This document shows, one piece after another, positions 35,379-46,039 of a stretch of 64,000 nucleotides of DNA. The position numbers were made by a program, and so were the translations under genes. The DNA lies in NCBI RefSeq assembly GCF_014529535.1, contig NC_050735.1, positions 1 to 64,000 of the forward strand, given 5' to 3'. Every line of letters begins with the position of its first letter. The first letter of the stretch is position 1. Below the pieces are notes generated by a model, which was not told where the DNA came from, ran no database searches, and saw nothing but the letters and a program-made list of their open reading frames with translations. The DNA is from Bradysia coprophila. Lineage: Eukaryota; Arthropoda; Insecta; Diptera; Sciaridae.

Positions 35379-37577
35379 ATGATTGATGTGAAACGGTTTC
35401 GGAATTTTACTTGCCTAATTGTATGGACATCCGTTGTCAGTGTTGCTATTGGAGGAAAATATCGTGAGTTATGGATGATTTTGAATATTTTTGGTGAACC
35501 GTGAAAAGTCATATAACAGCTTATCTTATGACAATAAAGTGGAATGCGGAGTCAGCTCTTTCTTCTATTGAAATCGCATCTTCAGCCGATTTTGATTTTT
35601 AAAAATAACAAAGAAAGTTCGAAACTTTTGAATGTATTACAAGCTCAACAGTGCTACAACTACTCAATAGCGCAGTGTGTATGTCGAGACTTCACGTTGA
35701 ATTAGTCGATGGTCAGTTGTTGATTCGAAACTCAACCGCAACACAAAAAACTCGTTTCATCAGGTTGTTGTCCACAATAATGACGTCTGATTGAATCGGT
35801 TATTAGGATCAGTCTTGGATTTAATGCCGATAACGTCGCTTTGTGTTACATGTAATTGTTTATTGGTAATGTCATTCAGTCAGTTAGGCGGAAAACCAAT
35901 TGACGGAGCATGTTGTCTTTCAAAACCATGCCATAAAGTACGGGGGAAGCGTTATTGTAAATTTAGTTGACAAAGGAGTTATAATGATTTTCTGATGATT
36001 TTGAGAAGATATTCTTTGACTTTCTTGCTGGATTTTAAAGGATTTCTATCGATTTTAGGAATTTGTTGGATTTCCGATAAAATGATTGTCTAGTTTTCGA
36101 AAATTTCCAAATATGTGTACAGTTTAACAAATGATGATCTAGATTTTAATCGAGGGGTCACAGACTGCCAGGGATTAAAAAATTCAATTTTCTCGCGTGA
36201 GTTGGGAAAAAGAATTTTGTTCAGCCAATAGAGCAATATTTTCTTAGCCCCGAGGCATATTCTTGGAAAAAAAAAATTCCGACACTTCACACAGTATTCA
36301 TCTCTTATGTTCATTAAACAATTTTTTTCTTTTTAAATTAAAGCGGCAGACAAACCAAGATGTTTACCAGGTGATAGAGAATGTCTCAGAGGAGTAATAA
36401 ATCAATACATTCACCAAAGTGCTAGTGGTTAGTTGTGTAGTAGTTACGGATAATGTACAAAAACGAATTCTAAAATGTTCGCTACTTTCTGTAGGAATAC
36501 CTTCGATCCATTTGATACCAACGGATCCATTATTTATACCGGAAATCAATATAATTCAAGGAAGCGAAAGTCCGGTTAATATCAAACTTAACTTTAAGAA
36601 TGCAAACTTTATTGGATTTAGTACGGTCGATGTAACAAGAGTCATGTAAGTATGTGTAGAATCAACGAACTTCAAGCAAAAGTGCTTCGAGTGACAGCTG
36701 CCAAATAAAGTCCAGATTTTTTTACAGTGTTAAAATTTGTTGGATAAACTGTTCCGATAGACTCTATTTAGAGTACCACTCATGCTTGAAGTGCGTTGAT
36801 AGAATGCAATTTTTGCGTTAGCATAATGTTTTGATTGTAAACGATTACACTTGCTGTGGGATTACAATCGAATGTAATTACTAAGCATACGACGGGCAAG
36901 TGATTGTTTCCTCGTGACAGTAGCATTGAAGTAAAATTAACTTTCTTTTTCAGTGGATTTGAAAGGGATCCCAAAACATCAAAATACGAAATTTATTGCC
37001 GCATTCCGAAACTTGCTATCATTGGAAATTATAAAGTCTCTGGTAAAGTGATCATTTTGCCAGTAGTGGGTGAAGGTCCAGCTAATTTGACTTTCGGTAA
37101 AATAAAACAAAATTTTTGAAACCATAGTACTCTCTACTTGAGAGTGCTATGACGCAATACTTAAATTGGGGCGAATGATCGAACAGTCTAATCAAAACTT
37201 CAAAATTCCTCACAGAAAACCTGGATGTGACAGCCAAATTTGATCCAAGAGTTGATATCAAGAATGGCAAAGAATATCTGCAGTTCAAAAATGTGGATGT
37301 GGACTTCACCACGACAAGGTGACAAGCAGCCACTGATGAAAATTTATCCTTTTATTGACTTGGTTCCACTTGCAGACTTTACATGTATTTTGAAGATCTG
37401 TTCAATGGCGACAGGGTTCTTGGAGAGACGACAAATAAATTTTTAAATGAAAATTGGTACGACATCCTAAAAGAATTGAAATTGGTATTCCGAGACACTA
37501 TTGGCGGCATTTTGAAAAATATCATCGGATCGGTGTTTGCGGCGTTTCCGTATGCAGACTTTTTTGTGGAGGCTTGA
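35379..37577 (+). CDS. Takeout/JHBP-family secreted carrier (gene D)
   Basis: Six exons: 35379-35463, 36344-36427, 36495-36645, 36954-37096, 37216-37318 and 37376-37577, giving 255 aa. A signal peptide with an extended basic N-region (MIDVKRFRNFTCLIVWTSVV...) is followed by the Cys loop C35-LPGDRE-C41. Landmarks are PTDPLFIPEINIIQGSESP, IGFERDPKTSKYEIY, SGKVIILPVVGEGP, NGKEYL, LFNGDRVLGETTNKFLNENW and AFPYADFFVEA. The exon 2 to exon 3 split after the first third is shared with gene E but not with A, B or C. A CAACGCACTTCAAG element lies in intron 3. AATAAA is at 37656-37661. It is a tandem neighbour of gene C on the same strand. The ligand cannot be told from sequence. Confidence 0.9.
36663..36798. 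mobile_element. CAACGCACTTCAAG MITE, copy 2
   Basis: Begins CAACGAACTTCAAGCAAAAG and ends CATGCTTGAAGTGCGTTG, a clear terminal inverted repeat. It lies inside intron 3 of gene D. Confidence 0.75.
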
Positions 37578-38204
37578 AGATGAACCTAGGTTTTGAACAA
37601 ATCAATTGTGATAAAAGTGAGTGTGTAGTGAAATGTAGCCGAATGTGTCCATGTAAATAAAATGAAAATTTCGTCTACGCTTCAATTCATGATCTGCTGG
37701 GTTAGTTGGTACTTACTAAGATGGCTCTTCAAAGCATCTCAAATCGTGTTAGAACCTATATCTAAAACTTGTTTCCTTCTTAACAGTGTTAGGAAGTGAA
37801 ATTCCGTTCCTGATTTATTATATCTCAAAATAAAAGTAGGAATTGAACATTGTACGGACGTGCGCCTGCCGGAAAAAGTAGTTACGGGACAGAAGAATTA
37901 TAGAAACTGTTGGTACCACGGCAGAGTAAAATAAACCAGGCAAGGGCACTTCATTTTCGAAACGTCAAATAAGGGACCTAACGCACTGTATGAAAATGAA
38001 CTCAAATGAACACTGACATAAAATGAAAAATCTTATTCGCAAAAAATATAGGGCTTCTAGATTAATAAGGTCCCTGGTCAAATCAGCGCTCCTGCCTGGT
38101 TAACTTTACTATGTCGTGGTTGGCATAGAAACTGTACTGTTGCTTGCAACGTGTGGATATGGTAACTGTAAGTGTTGCTATAGTAACTTTAAGAAAGTCT
38201 TCCT

Positions 38205-38975
38205 GTGAAAACTGTTGCTACAGAAACTGTTGCTACAGAAACTGTTGTTACAGAAACTGTTGCTACAGAAACTGTTGCTACAAAAACTGTTGCTACAGAA
38301 ACTGTTGCTACAGAAACTGTTGCTATAGAAACTGTTGCTATAGAAACTGTTGCTATAGAAACTGTTGCTATAGAAACTGTTGCTATGGAAACTGTTGCTA
38401 TGGAAACTGTTGCTATAGAAACTGTTGCTATAGAAACTGTTGCTATAGAAACTGTTGCCATAGAAACTGTTGTCATAAAAACTGTTGCCATAGAAAGTGT
38501 TGTCATTAAAACTGTTGCCATAGAAACTGTTGCCGTAGAACGTCATCAAAACTGTTACTGTGGAAACTGTTGTCATAGAACCTGTTGCTACAGAAACTGT
38601 TGCTACAGAAACTGTTGCTATAGAAACTGTTGCTATAGAAACTGTTGCTATAGAAACTGTTGCTACAGAAACTGTTGCTATAGAAACTGTTGCTATAGAA
38701 ACTGTTGCTATAGAAACTGTTGCTATAGAAACTGTTGCTATAGAAACTGTTGCTATAGAAACTGTTGCTATAGAAACTGTTGCTATGGAAACTGTTGCTA
38801 TGGAAACTGTTGCTATGGAAACTGTTGCTATAGAAACTGTTGCTATAGAAACTGTTGTCATAAAAACTGTTGCCATAGAAAGCGTTGTCATAAAAACTGT
38901 TGCCATAGAAACTGTTGCCGTAGAACGTCATCAAAACTGTTACTGTGGAAACTGTTGTCATAGAACCTGTGGTTT
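38205..38975. repeat. 15-bp minisatellite, about 50 copies
   Basis: The unit is GAAACTGTTGCTATA, with variants CTACA, CTATG, GTCATA and GCCATA. Since 15 is a multiple of three and the unit lacks stops in several frames, it yields ORFs of up to 252 codons (reading ETVAI, NCCYR, ATVSI, NSFYS). A variant-rich block around CCGTAGAACGTCATCAAAAC occurs at about 38533 and again 385 bp later at about 38918, so the array also contains a higher-order duplication. No promoter, splice signal or protein family supports coding. Confidence 0.92.
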
Positions 38976-39474
38976 TGGAAACTGGTGCTTTGGCAATATT
39001 ACACGTAAAAACAGACACACACCAATACCGTTTCCATAAATAAACGCCACTTCATAAGTCAAAATTCAATTTTTAATTCGAAAAGTGAATTTGGTGCTCA
39101 ATACTGACACAATAGACTACGCCAAAATGATTTTTTTTCTCAATTTTGTTACATAAAGCAGCTAAAAGTTGAAAATAAAGATACCCGTGTCTCGTCTTTT
39201 GACGAAAAAACTTGAAACCGGAAAGATTTTTCACTTTATAAATTCCTGAAATATGTGATTTGCGCCATTTTCCACCCAAATTCCACATAAGGTCTTAAGT
39301 TTGCCACTTTGCAATTACAGTAGTATGGGTAGTATTGTTCACTCAGTTCATCCAGTTTTGATTGATTCACTGAACTTTGTTTTGATGAAATGTCAAATCG
39401 GGACAGTAAATTTTAAATCTCAAACAAGTTTGTGTCGAAAATTTGTAGTATTTCGCGTAAAACAAAGTGATTCA

Positions 39475-39632
39475 GTGGATTTACATAGCAACGTAAAAGT
39501 GACAGATGCAATGTTTTTTAAATACTGCAACCCGAAATTTCATTCATAAAATTAAAATTATGAATGAAATTTCGAGTTGCCGTATGAGAAATTTTTTGCA
39601 TCTGTCACTTTTACGTTGCTATGTAAATCCAC
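39475..39632. repeat. Near-perfect palindrome, arms about 75 bp
   Basis: GTGGATTTACATAGCAACGT opens the left arm and ACGTTGCTATGTAAATCCAC closes the right. The centre is AATGAAATTTCG-type sequence with only a few bases of loop. It is probably a foldback element. Confidence 0.8.
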
Positions 39633-40137
39633 AGTAAATTTCGCACAGAAAATAGTTCCGAGTGTGCTCATGCTAGTGTCTTAAACAGAATTTAGGACAA
39701 ATTCTCCGGAATAATTTTAAAGACAAAATAATTTGGACAAACATTGTGGGTGTTGTGAAAATCTCATTTTTAAAAGTAATTTGGTGTGAATTGTGCCATT
39801 CAGTGTTCAATTCCTTAATTTTATGTGCCTAGAAATTGCCTGCAATACATTTCGTGCTAATTCAGTCGGTAAAATGTGAAGAAAACATACAAAAATATGT
39901 TGCCATTCAGGTAAACAAAATTCTTGACATGTCTGTTGTGAAGATAGTCGTAAGTGACACCACAAAACTGAAATTTTTTTGTTCGTTAATTTAAAAAATG
40001 ATTTTTTTGGCGGAAATGCTTTTATTTGAATGTGTGCATGTTTCCGGTAAAATAAAATAGTGATAAAGTCACCACTATTGATGACCTTTAAAATGGCATC
40101 ATCGGTTAAATATGATTGGCATAGTCTATTTCAGCTA

Positions 40138-41623
40138 TCAATCTAGGAAAAAGGTGCGATAAGGATATTTCCCGAATATTGGCGTGAAAAGTCGTTTTAC
40201 GACCTTCGAAAATGCTCTGGCTGCTGGTCCCTTTGCTTCTTCGGCAAACAGTTTGTCATTTTGATTTACCACCTTATTTATGCTGTCGGTTATTTCTTTG
40301 TTGTTTAAAATGTTGTCGAATACGAATTTGTATCTGAAAGAAATAATCGTTAACTGACGAAGCTAGTATCCACATACCAGAGCCCAGCATTCCCCAACAA
40401 ATTTTTCGAAATTGTAAATTTAATGTTGAAAATCAAATTATTTGCTGGGCACTTCTGGGACTGTACCGTCATCAAAGTTAAAGAAAAATTACTTTTCACT
40501 TTCAAATTCAGTCACTACTTTATCCGGCACGAGATAGTCTTCTCCATCCCTTGTTTCAACTTTCGTATATACCGTAACAAAGTAGGTTGAGTTATCTTGA
40601 ACAAAAAAGTGGTACATCAACATCTACCTCTAATGCGGCAAGTTAAGTAGCACTCACAAAAACCTATTTCTCCATTTCCCGAGCCACCAACTTGCAGCAA
40701 CAAAAACTTGCCAGTACCATCATATTTTCCAAAAAGATTCAAAGACGGAGAGAAACCACTAACTTGAAAGCTTTCCATTTCTCTCGGATTTTTTTTAAAT
40801 CCTCTGGATGAAGTGTAAATTAAAAACTTTTAGCTTTCGATAGGCGATTGGAAAATGAACTTACTTAACTCCCGTGATTGTCGATTGAGCCATACCGTAT
40901 ACAGTTAAGTTACTGAATGTAATTTTCAGTGTAACTAAATCTGAGCCGACGGTAATTACTTGTTTATCGACGTAATGCTTGTCTGAAAGGGGAATGTCCA
41001 ATTCTGGAACACCTAAAATAATGGGGGAAAAAATCTTGCAATAAAACGTCTGTCAAGTTGAATACAGTTAGATGCAGCGAAGTTTCAGCATAAATTTGCT
41101 TCAGGTGTTTTTCAGTTTATCCACACAGAGTCAAAACTGCTTATACATCTTTATACCACTTCCACTTCCACGCGCGTGTGTATAGCAGCTTTAACCCTAT
41201 GAACAGTTTTGATTGTATGTGTGGATCAGCTGAAAAACATCTAAAGGAAATTCATGCCGAAATTTCACTGCCTCTCACAGTATTCTCGCTGAAAAAATGT
41301 CTAGAAGAGGAGAAGTGTTCACTGAACACTGTTCAGGAATGAAACAGAAAATAGGCAGATTTGATTTGTATTCTATATTGAACTTAGATAATATGCCAAA
41401 CACTTACCACTTGTATAGGCAACTTTATTCCATTTATTCCATGCTTTCACGTTACACTCTTCATCATCATATTTACATCTTTCGATTGTAGCAGCTGAAA
41501 GTAGTTTTTGAAATTAGATCCGTTCCACCATGTGTAAAAAATCCATTTACGAAAATCCTCAACACAATTAGCACAACCGACTAGGACAGCAAGGGCGAGA
41601 ATAAATTTAAGTTCAGTTCGCAT
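40138..41623 (-). CDS. Divergent takeout/JHBP-like secreted protein (gene E)
   Basis: Six exons on the minus strand: 41551-41623, 41408-41494, 40865-41012, 40658-40803, 40493-40595 and 40138-40333, giving 250 aa. The fourth donor is taken as GTGAGT after TTT T. A signal peptide (MRTELKFILALAVLVGCANC) is followed by C31-KYDDEE-C37: the two cysteines of the family loop are kept, but the usual GD is replaced by acidic residues. Later landmarks are TGVKGFKKNPREMESF, a weak SGKVLLLP equivalent (TGKFLLLQVGGSG), RDGEDYLVPDK and a C-terminal FGKYPYRTFFLD. The conserved NGD..LG...N.FLNENW block is changed to ILNNKEITDSINKVVNQND, much like gene A. It is the most diverged member, convergent with gene D. 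TTTATT at 40021-40026 could give a minus-strand poly(A) signal. Confidence 0.85.
41064..41279. mobile_element. CAGCTGATCCACACAT foldback MITE, in intron 2 of gene E
   Basis: Begins CAGTTAGATGCAGCGAAGTT and ends AAATTTCACTGCCTCTCACA, with inner TTTTTCAGTTTATCCACAC / GTGTGGATCAGCTGAAAAAC arms. It is a full-length relative of 32051-32278. Confidence 0.75.
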
Positions 41624-41713
41624 TTTCGTTTCAATTTCTAACTTCTCAAAAGCGATGCTATTGTGACTATCGTTCCTATTCGTGACTATTGTTCAGTCCC
41701 AGGGCTGCATGCT

Positions 41714-41722
41714 CTTAAATAG
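41714..41722 (-). promoter_or_regulatory. TATA-like box of gene E
   Basis: CTATTTAAG reads on the minus strand about 95 bp upstream of the gene E start codon. This would place the transcription start near 41690. Confidence 0.45.
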
Positions 41723-42110
41723 AAATCGAGCAGCTAATTACGAAATATTTGCATTTAATCTTCGTAAATAGCTCATTTAGATTGACTTATAAATTATTAT
41801 AAGTTATTTGAACTGTGAACAGACATTAAGCGATTAAAAATGTCCGCTTATCCGCACATAATGATGTCATTTGAAAGTAATTTTTAACTTCATTAATTTT
41901 GTTATCTACTCGCGATAAACATTCGTTAAAAAACGTGATGTGAAGTTCATTTTGCTTGACGGACGTGAAATTTTACTTCCAGTTTTTCCCCGCCCTACGA
42001 TGTGACAGATGTACTACATTTTCATTTAACAGTTATACGCACGGGCAGCGCTGTCTGTAGCTGCTACAATGAAATCAAATTTTTGTTGTAGGCAAAAATC
42101 GTGAATCTAA

Positions 42111-42235
42111 TAGGGAACGTCAGATTTTCGGAACAGAAGATCCAAACGAAAAGACAATCGGAAACGTAAACGAAAAGGGCAAATTTGACAGATTCACTGA
42201 AAAATAATTAAATTCTGACTGCAAGGATAAACTAA
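42111..42235. repeat. Half copy of the TAGGGAACGTCAGA element
   Basis: Starts TAGGGAACGTCAGATTTTCG and runs through GACAGATTCACTGAAAAATA to CTGACTGCAAGGAT. This matches the left arm of the palindrome at 56775-57085. Confidence 0.65.
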
Positions 42236-43627
42236 TTGTTTTCTCAGTCAGGCCAATATTTTTCGAGTGATAAGACTTTGATATCATCAATCCAAACATC
42301 ACAATTTCAAATGCTTATGGCTCGGCACATATATGGACCAACAGCAATTCTAGCAGAGTTGTTATCCAATAGCAAACCTAACAGAGTAATTGGCTCGATT
42401 GCAACCTCTTTGAAGATTCTTTGGCTGATGATGCAAGTAGTCTTGCACGAGCAACAGATTCACTGGAGTCAAACATCTCATCGAATTTACTCTTAATCAT
42501 CGGTAGATCCAAATTCTTTTGCTTCTTTTATCTTTTATTTTTATAAATTTTTTTTGAGGTGTTCCCTGACTCCTTAAAAAAAATCCAGGGAACCGAAATC
42601 TGACTAGAAGCAAATGTCGGCACTGTGTCCAAACATTATTGCGTTTGACTCTAATCTTTGATTGATTTTAAGGTCGTTAATACTCGCTGCGGAACTTAAA
42701 CCTAAATTCCATCTCCTATCTGATGTATAATGTAGGTTTTTCCAAAAGGAGACTTATAAAATATTGTACTGTTTTGCCCACGTAAAACAAACCCACTTTC
42801 GTATATCAGCTGTAGTGGTTTCTCTAGTTTTTCAATTCAAACATAAACAGCAAACAAAATGAGAAGAAAAATAAGGAGAAATCAAAGAAATAGAGAGGTG
42901 GGGCTCTAGTAGCATACATGGGGAGATCCTTTACGTGGTCAAAGCAGTAAAGAAGGTAGCTAGCGGTATTTTTTTTAGAATGAACAAGTCTTCCATACAT
43001 AAGTTTGAGCTTAGACTTGCAATTTAGCTGCTATGACTTTGACTCGACCGTTATCATTTGTGTATTTGTGTTAGCACAGTTAAGCCTCTAACAAATTTAT
43101 GAACTTTGTACTCTAATACAACCCGTTGTCATTGTGAAGGATTTTCTGAATAAAGAACTGTATACAAAAATTATGTCAATTAAAGCTCAAATCCAAGCAA
43201 ATTGAGTTGTTAAGACGGTTACTGTTCAGAAAACATAATTAAAGAGGAAAAGTAAAAAAAATTAATTACGAAAATAAAGTCTATCTGATTGCTAGTAAGC
43301 AGAAATAGTTAATGAATTTGCGTAAAAACAACCTAATCAGACTATTTCTTTGCTAAATTATAACAGTTCATAAAAATATTACGATTATCAACTAATTATT
43401 CCGATGAATAATAAGCAATGAACTTGGCAGTTTACAGTCCAATTTTACTGATTATGTTTTCTGAGTACAAACATTATGAGCAAGTGATTAAGAACACTTA
43501 TAAAATGACTTTCATGACCTGGTGACTTAAGCACAAGCTCTTTTGTTTATGACCAGGAAGGGTTTGTATAATCATGTCCGCACGTTAGTAAGCGGGCGTG
43601 ACGCAAGTCCATATGGTCTACACATAT

Positions 43628-44565
43628 ATTGGGGGTAAACCATTGTGGTTCGTAAAGTTTGTAGATACATATAGCGAAACCGCGACGCGAGTTTGATATA
43701 ATAGTACATTTTCTACCTTGGTGTATATTTCGAGAATAACTTCGTATGTACAATTGTATATAACGAGCGCCAGCGAGTGTATATACAATTGTACATAAGA
43801 AGTGATTCGAGAAATATACACCAAGGTAGAACAATGTTTTATCTCCTGCAAGCTGATATTTCATACATTAGCGAAATAACCACAAAAATTTGGATTTAAA
43901 ATTAATTAATTAAGAATGTTGTTTTAAAACGCATTCACAACAAAAAAAAACATCATACAGCATCCTTTATTTACTTACTCACACACATATACTATCCACC
44001 TCAACATTTCGTTCAAATCACATCATTCCGACTACTCTGATTATTTGATCGATGTAGAAGTGACTAACGAACCACTACCGACACCAATTGCATCTCGTTA
44101 TGTGATTTGTTGGCGTAGTGGTCAGCATGTTTTGTTGATATGCTGCTGGTCCCGTGTTTGCTTCCGCCGTTCGGCGATTTTTTTTTTTTTTTTTCAAATT
44201 TGTAGATGGAAAGTAAATTTACCCTAGGTGGGTTATGTGTGAATTATCCAATCGTATAGGCTGTGGTTATGTATGTGTTTGTGTTTATATGCAGAAACGC
44301 GTAATGTATGAAATATCAGCTTGCAGGAGATAAAATTCTTTTGTTTTCATTACAATCATCAAAATTGCGTAGCTTTCGCAAGTTTGAAGTTTCGAAACAA
44401 TTGGAAAAAGCCCGAAAACAAAAGAATTTTATGCTCGTTGCTATGAGTATTAGCAGTAAGTAAGGCAATTTCGTAAACTTTTGATACTTCTTCCATAAAA
44501 TGTCAAAAGTTTACGAAATTGACTTTATTACAAACTTTACGAACCACAATGGTTTGCCCCTATTA
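43628..44565. mobile_element. Foldback element with nested arms
   Basis: The outer arms GGGGGTAAACCATTGTGGTT and inverse ACCACAATGGTTTGCCCC lie about 0.9 kb apart. Inside are a second pair (ATCTCCTGCAAGCTGATATT at 43840-43860 and inverse at 44310-44335) and a tight hairpin at about 43715-43832 based on TACCTTGGTGTATATTTCGA. No transposase is present. A TCCGCACGTTAGTAAGCGGG terminus of another repeat lies just before it. Confidence 0.7.
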
Positions 44566-44647
44566 TTTATGGATACTATCCATTGGATAGTCTGAGTTTC
44601 CGAAAAAAATATTTTTCAATCAGTAACTGGCCATTTAGAGAGCAGTC

Positions 44648-44766
44648 AACGCAATTCAAGCAAAAGTGCTTCGAGTGACAGCTGTAGTAATGTATAAAGA
44701 AGTTTTCCAGATTTTTTTACAGTGTCAAAATTTGTTTGACACACTGTCTAGCCTCTGTACTCTATC
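44648..44766. repeat. CAACGCACTTCAAG MITE, copy 3, truncated
   Basis: Starts CAACGCAATTCAAGCAAAAG and matches copy 2 up to GACACACTGTCTAG. It then breaks where the tandem-unit element 44763-45665 begins, suggesting insertion of one into the other. Confidence 0.6.
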
Positions 44767-45665
44767 ATGCCCGCACGTTAGTAAGCGGGCGTGCCGCAAG
44801 TCCACTACCAAAAATGTTTAAAAAAAAAAATTCGGGACGGCGGAGCATATTTACAGCAACTTTTTGACTTCTCCCCCTTAACACCAACGACCCCCAAACT
44901 AGAATATCTGGAATCTAGGAATCCATACAAGTTCAACGAGCTATTACACGTTACTGCAGCTTCAAAATTGGCCGAGATATTGATCTTCGAAATATTGATG
45001 TTTGTATGAAAATAAGCAAAATCTCGAATTTTCAGATAATGCAAATCGCCTACGTTAGCTAGTTACTAATAGGTAGTTCCTATGGAAAAGTGGATCCAGC
45101 AAATAAACGTTTCTATAGATTTTCCTGAAATTTTGGTTATAGGCTAATAATGGCCCAAAAATAAGAATGGAATTTTCAAAAGTTGGAAAAAATCCTTATC
45201 TTGGGAGCCAGAGCCAAAGTCTCCATACAAATGCCATATAAAAGCCAATTTGTATGTGTGTGTGTGGGTGGGTGGGTTTTGTATATTTTGGTGCATGAGG
45301 TTCCCAAATTTTAGGATGACAGATGATTCCTCCGGCACTTCCTAACTTCCATCGGATTTTTTTTATGGTTTTGGGTTATTTTCGGCATTAGTGAGGTGTT
45401 CCTAAATGTTGATTCCTAAATTTTGGGATGACAGATGATTCCTCTAGCACTTTCTAACTTCAATCGGATTTTTTGATGGATTTGGGTTATAATCGACATG
45501 AGTTCAAGTTGGTTCCTAAATTTGGGGATACCAGAGGAATGCACTACCTAACTTCCATCGGATTTTTTGATGTATTTGGGTTATTTTCGACATGAGTGAG
45601 GTGTTTCAAGGTTGCTTCCTAAATTTTATGAGAGATGATTCCTCTGGCACTACCTAACTTCAGAT
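44763..45665 (-). mobile_element. Repeat element with internal ~115-bp tandem units, copy 2 (inverted)
   Basis: Inverted copy of 18490-19395. It begins CATGCCCGCACGTTAGTAAG with the GCCCGC...GCGGGC hairpin, then TGGATCCAG, a short (TG)n tract, and about four tandem units with TAACTTCCATCGGATTTTTT, GGGTTATTTTCGACATGAGT and ACAGATGATTCCTCTGGCAC. The number of tandem units exceeds that in copy 1. Confidence 0.65.
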
Positions 45666-46039
45666 GCACATTTATAGATTTTGACCGTTAAAATGCACCG
45701 AATTAAGTGCAGCTACATCTTTCTTTCAAAATTTAAAACTCAAAAACGAAAAGAGCTTTTGAATAGGAATCTTGAAAGCTTTTTTGTTCTAAAATTCACA
45801 CTGCACCAATTTTCACTCAGATGGCGTATGCTCTGCGCGCACATAAACTCTTTTGACAGTCGGTGACAGTTCTTATCAGTTTTCGCATAACAAAAAAAGG
45901 GAAAGATTTGTATTTGTTGTGGTTCATTGCTACGAATCGTATATTTTTGTTGTAATTTGTCTGGTAAAAATAAACTGAATCAACGACGAGTGCCTTATTT
46001 AAAGTGATTCGACGCGAAATAAGATTATTTTTTATCAAA

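Larger units (their letters stand above)
37578..40137. other. Intergenic between convergent genes D and E
   Basis: Holds the minisatellite 38205-38975 and the palindrome 39475-39632. I see no gene. The long ORFs on both strands at 38144-39039 are created by the 15-bp repeat. Confidence 0.75.
41624..46039. other. Intergenic between gene E and the GLMP gene
   Basis: No exon was recognised. Contents are a half copy of the TAGGGAACGTCAGA element at 42111-42235, a relative of 11180-11330 at about 42770-42950, the nested foldback 43628-44565, a truncated CAACGCACTTCAAG element at 44648-44766, and the inverted copy of the tandem-unit repeat at 44763-45665. Confidence 0.55.

Noticed and set aside
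38205-38975. Regular repeats resembling a CRISPR array
   Set aside because: Units are contiguous 15-mers without unique spacers, and the context is a eukaryotic genome.
38144-39039. Overlapping ORFs of 110-252 codons on both strands, repetitive Cys/Arg or Val/Thr proteins
   Set aside because: They are the 15-bp minisatellite read in different frames; there is no start context, splice sites or family, and several frames are equally open.
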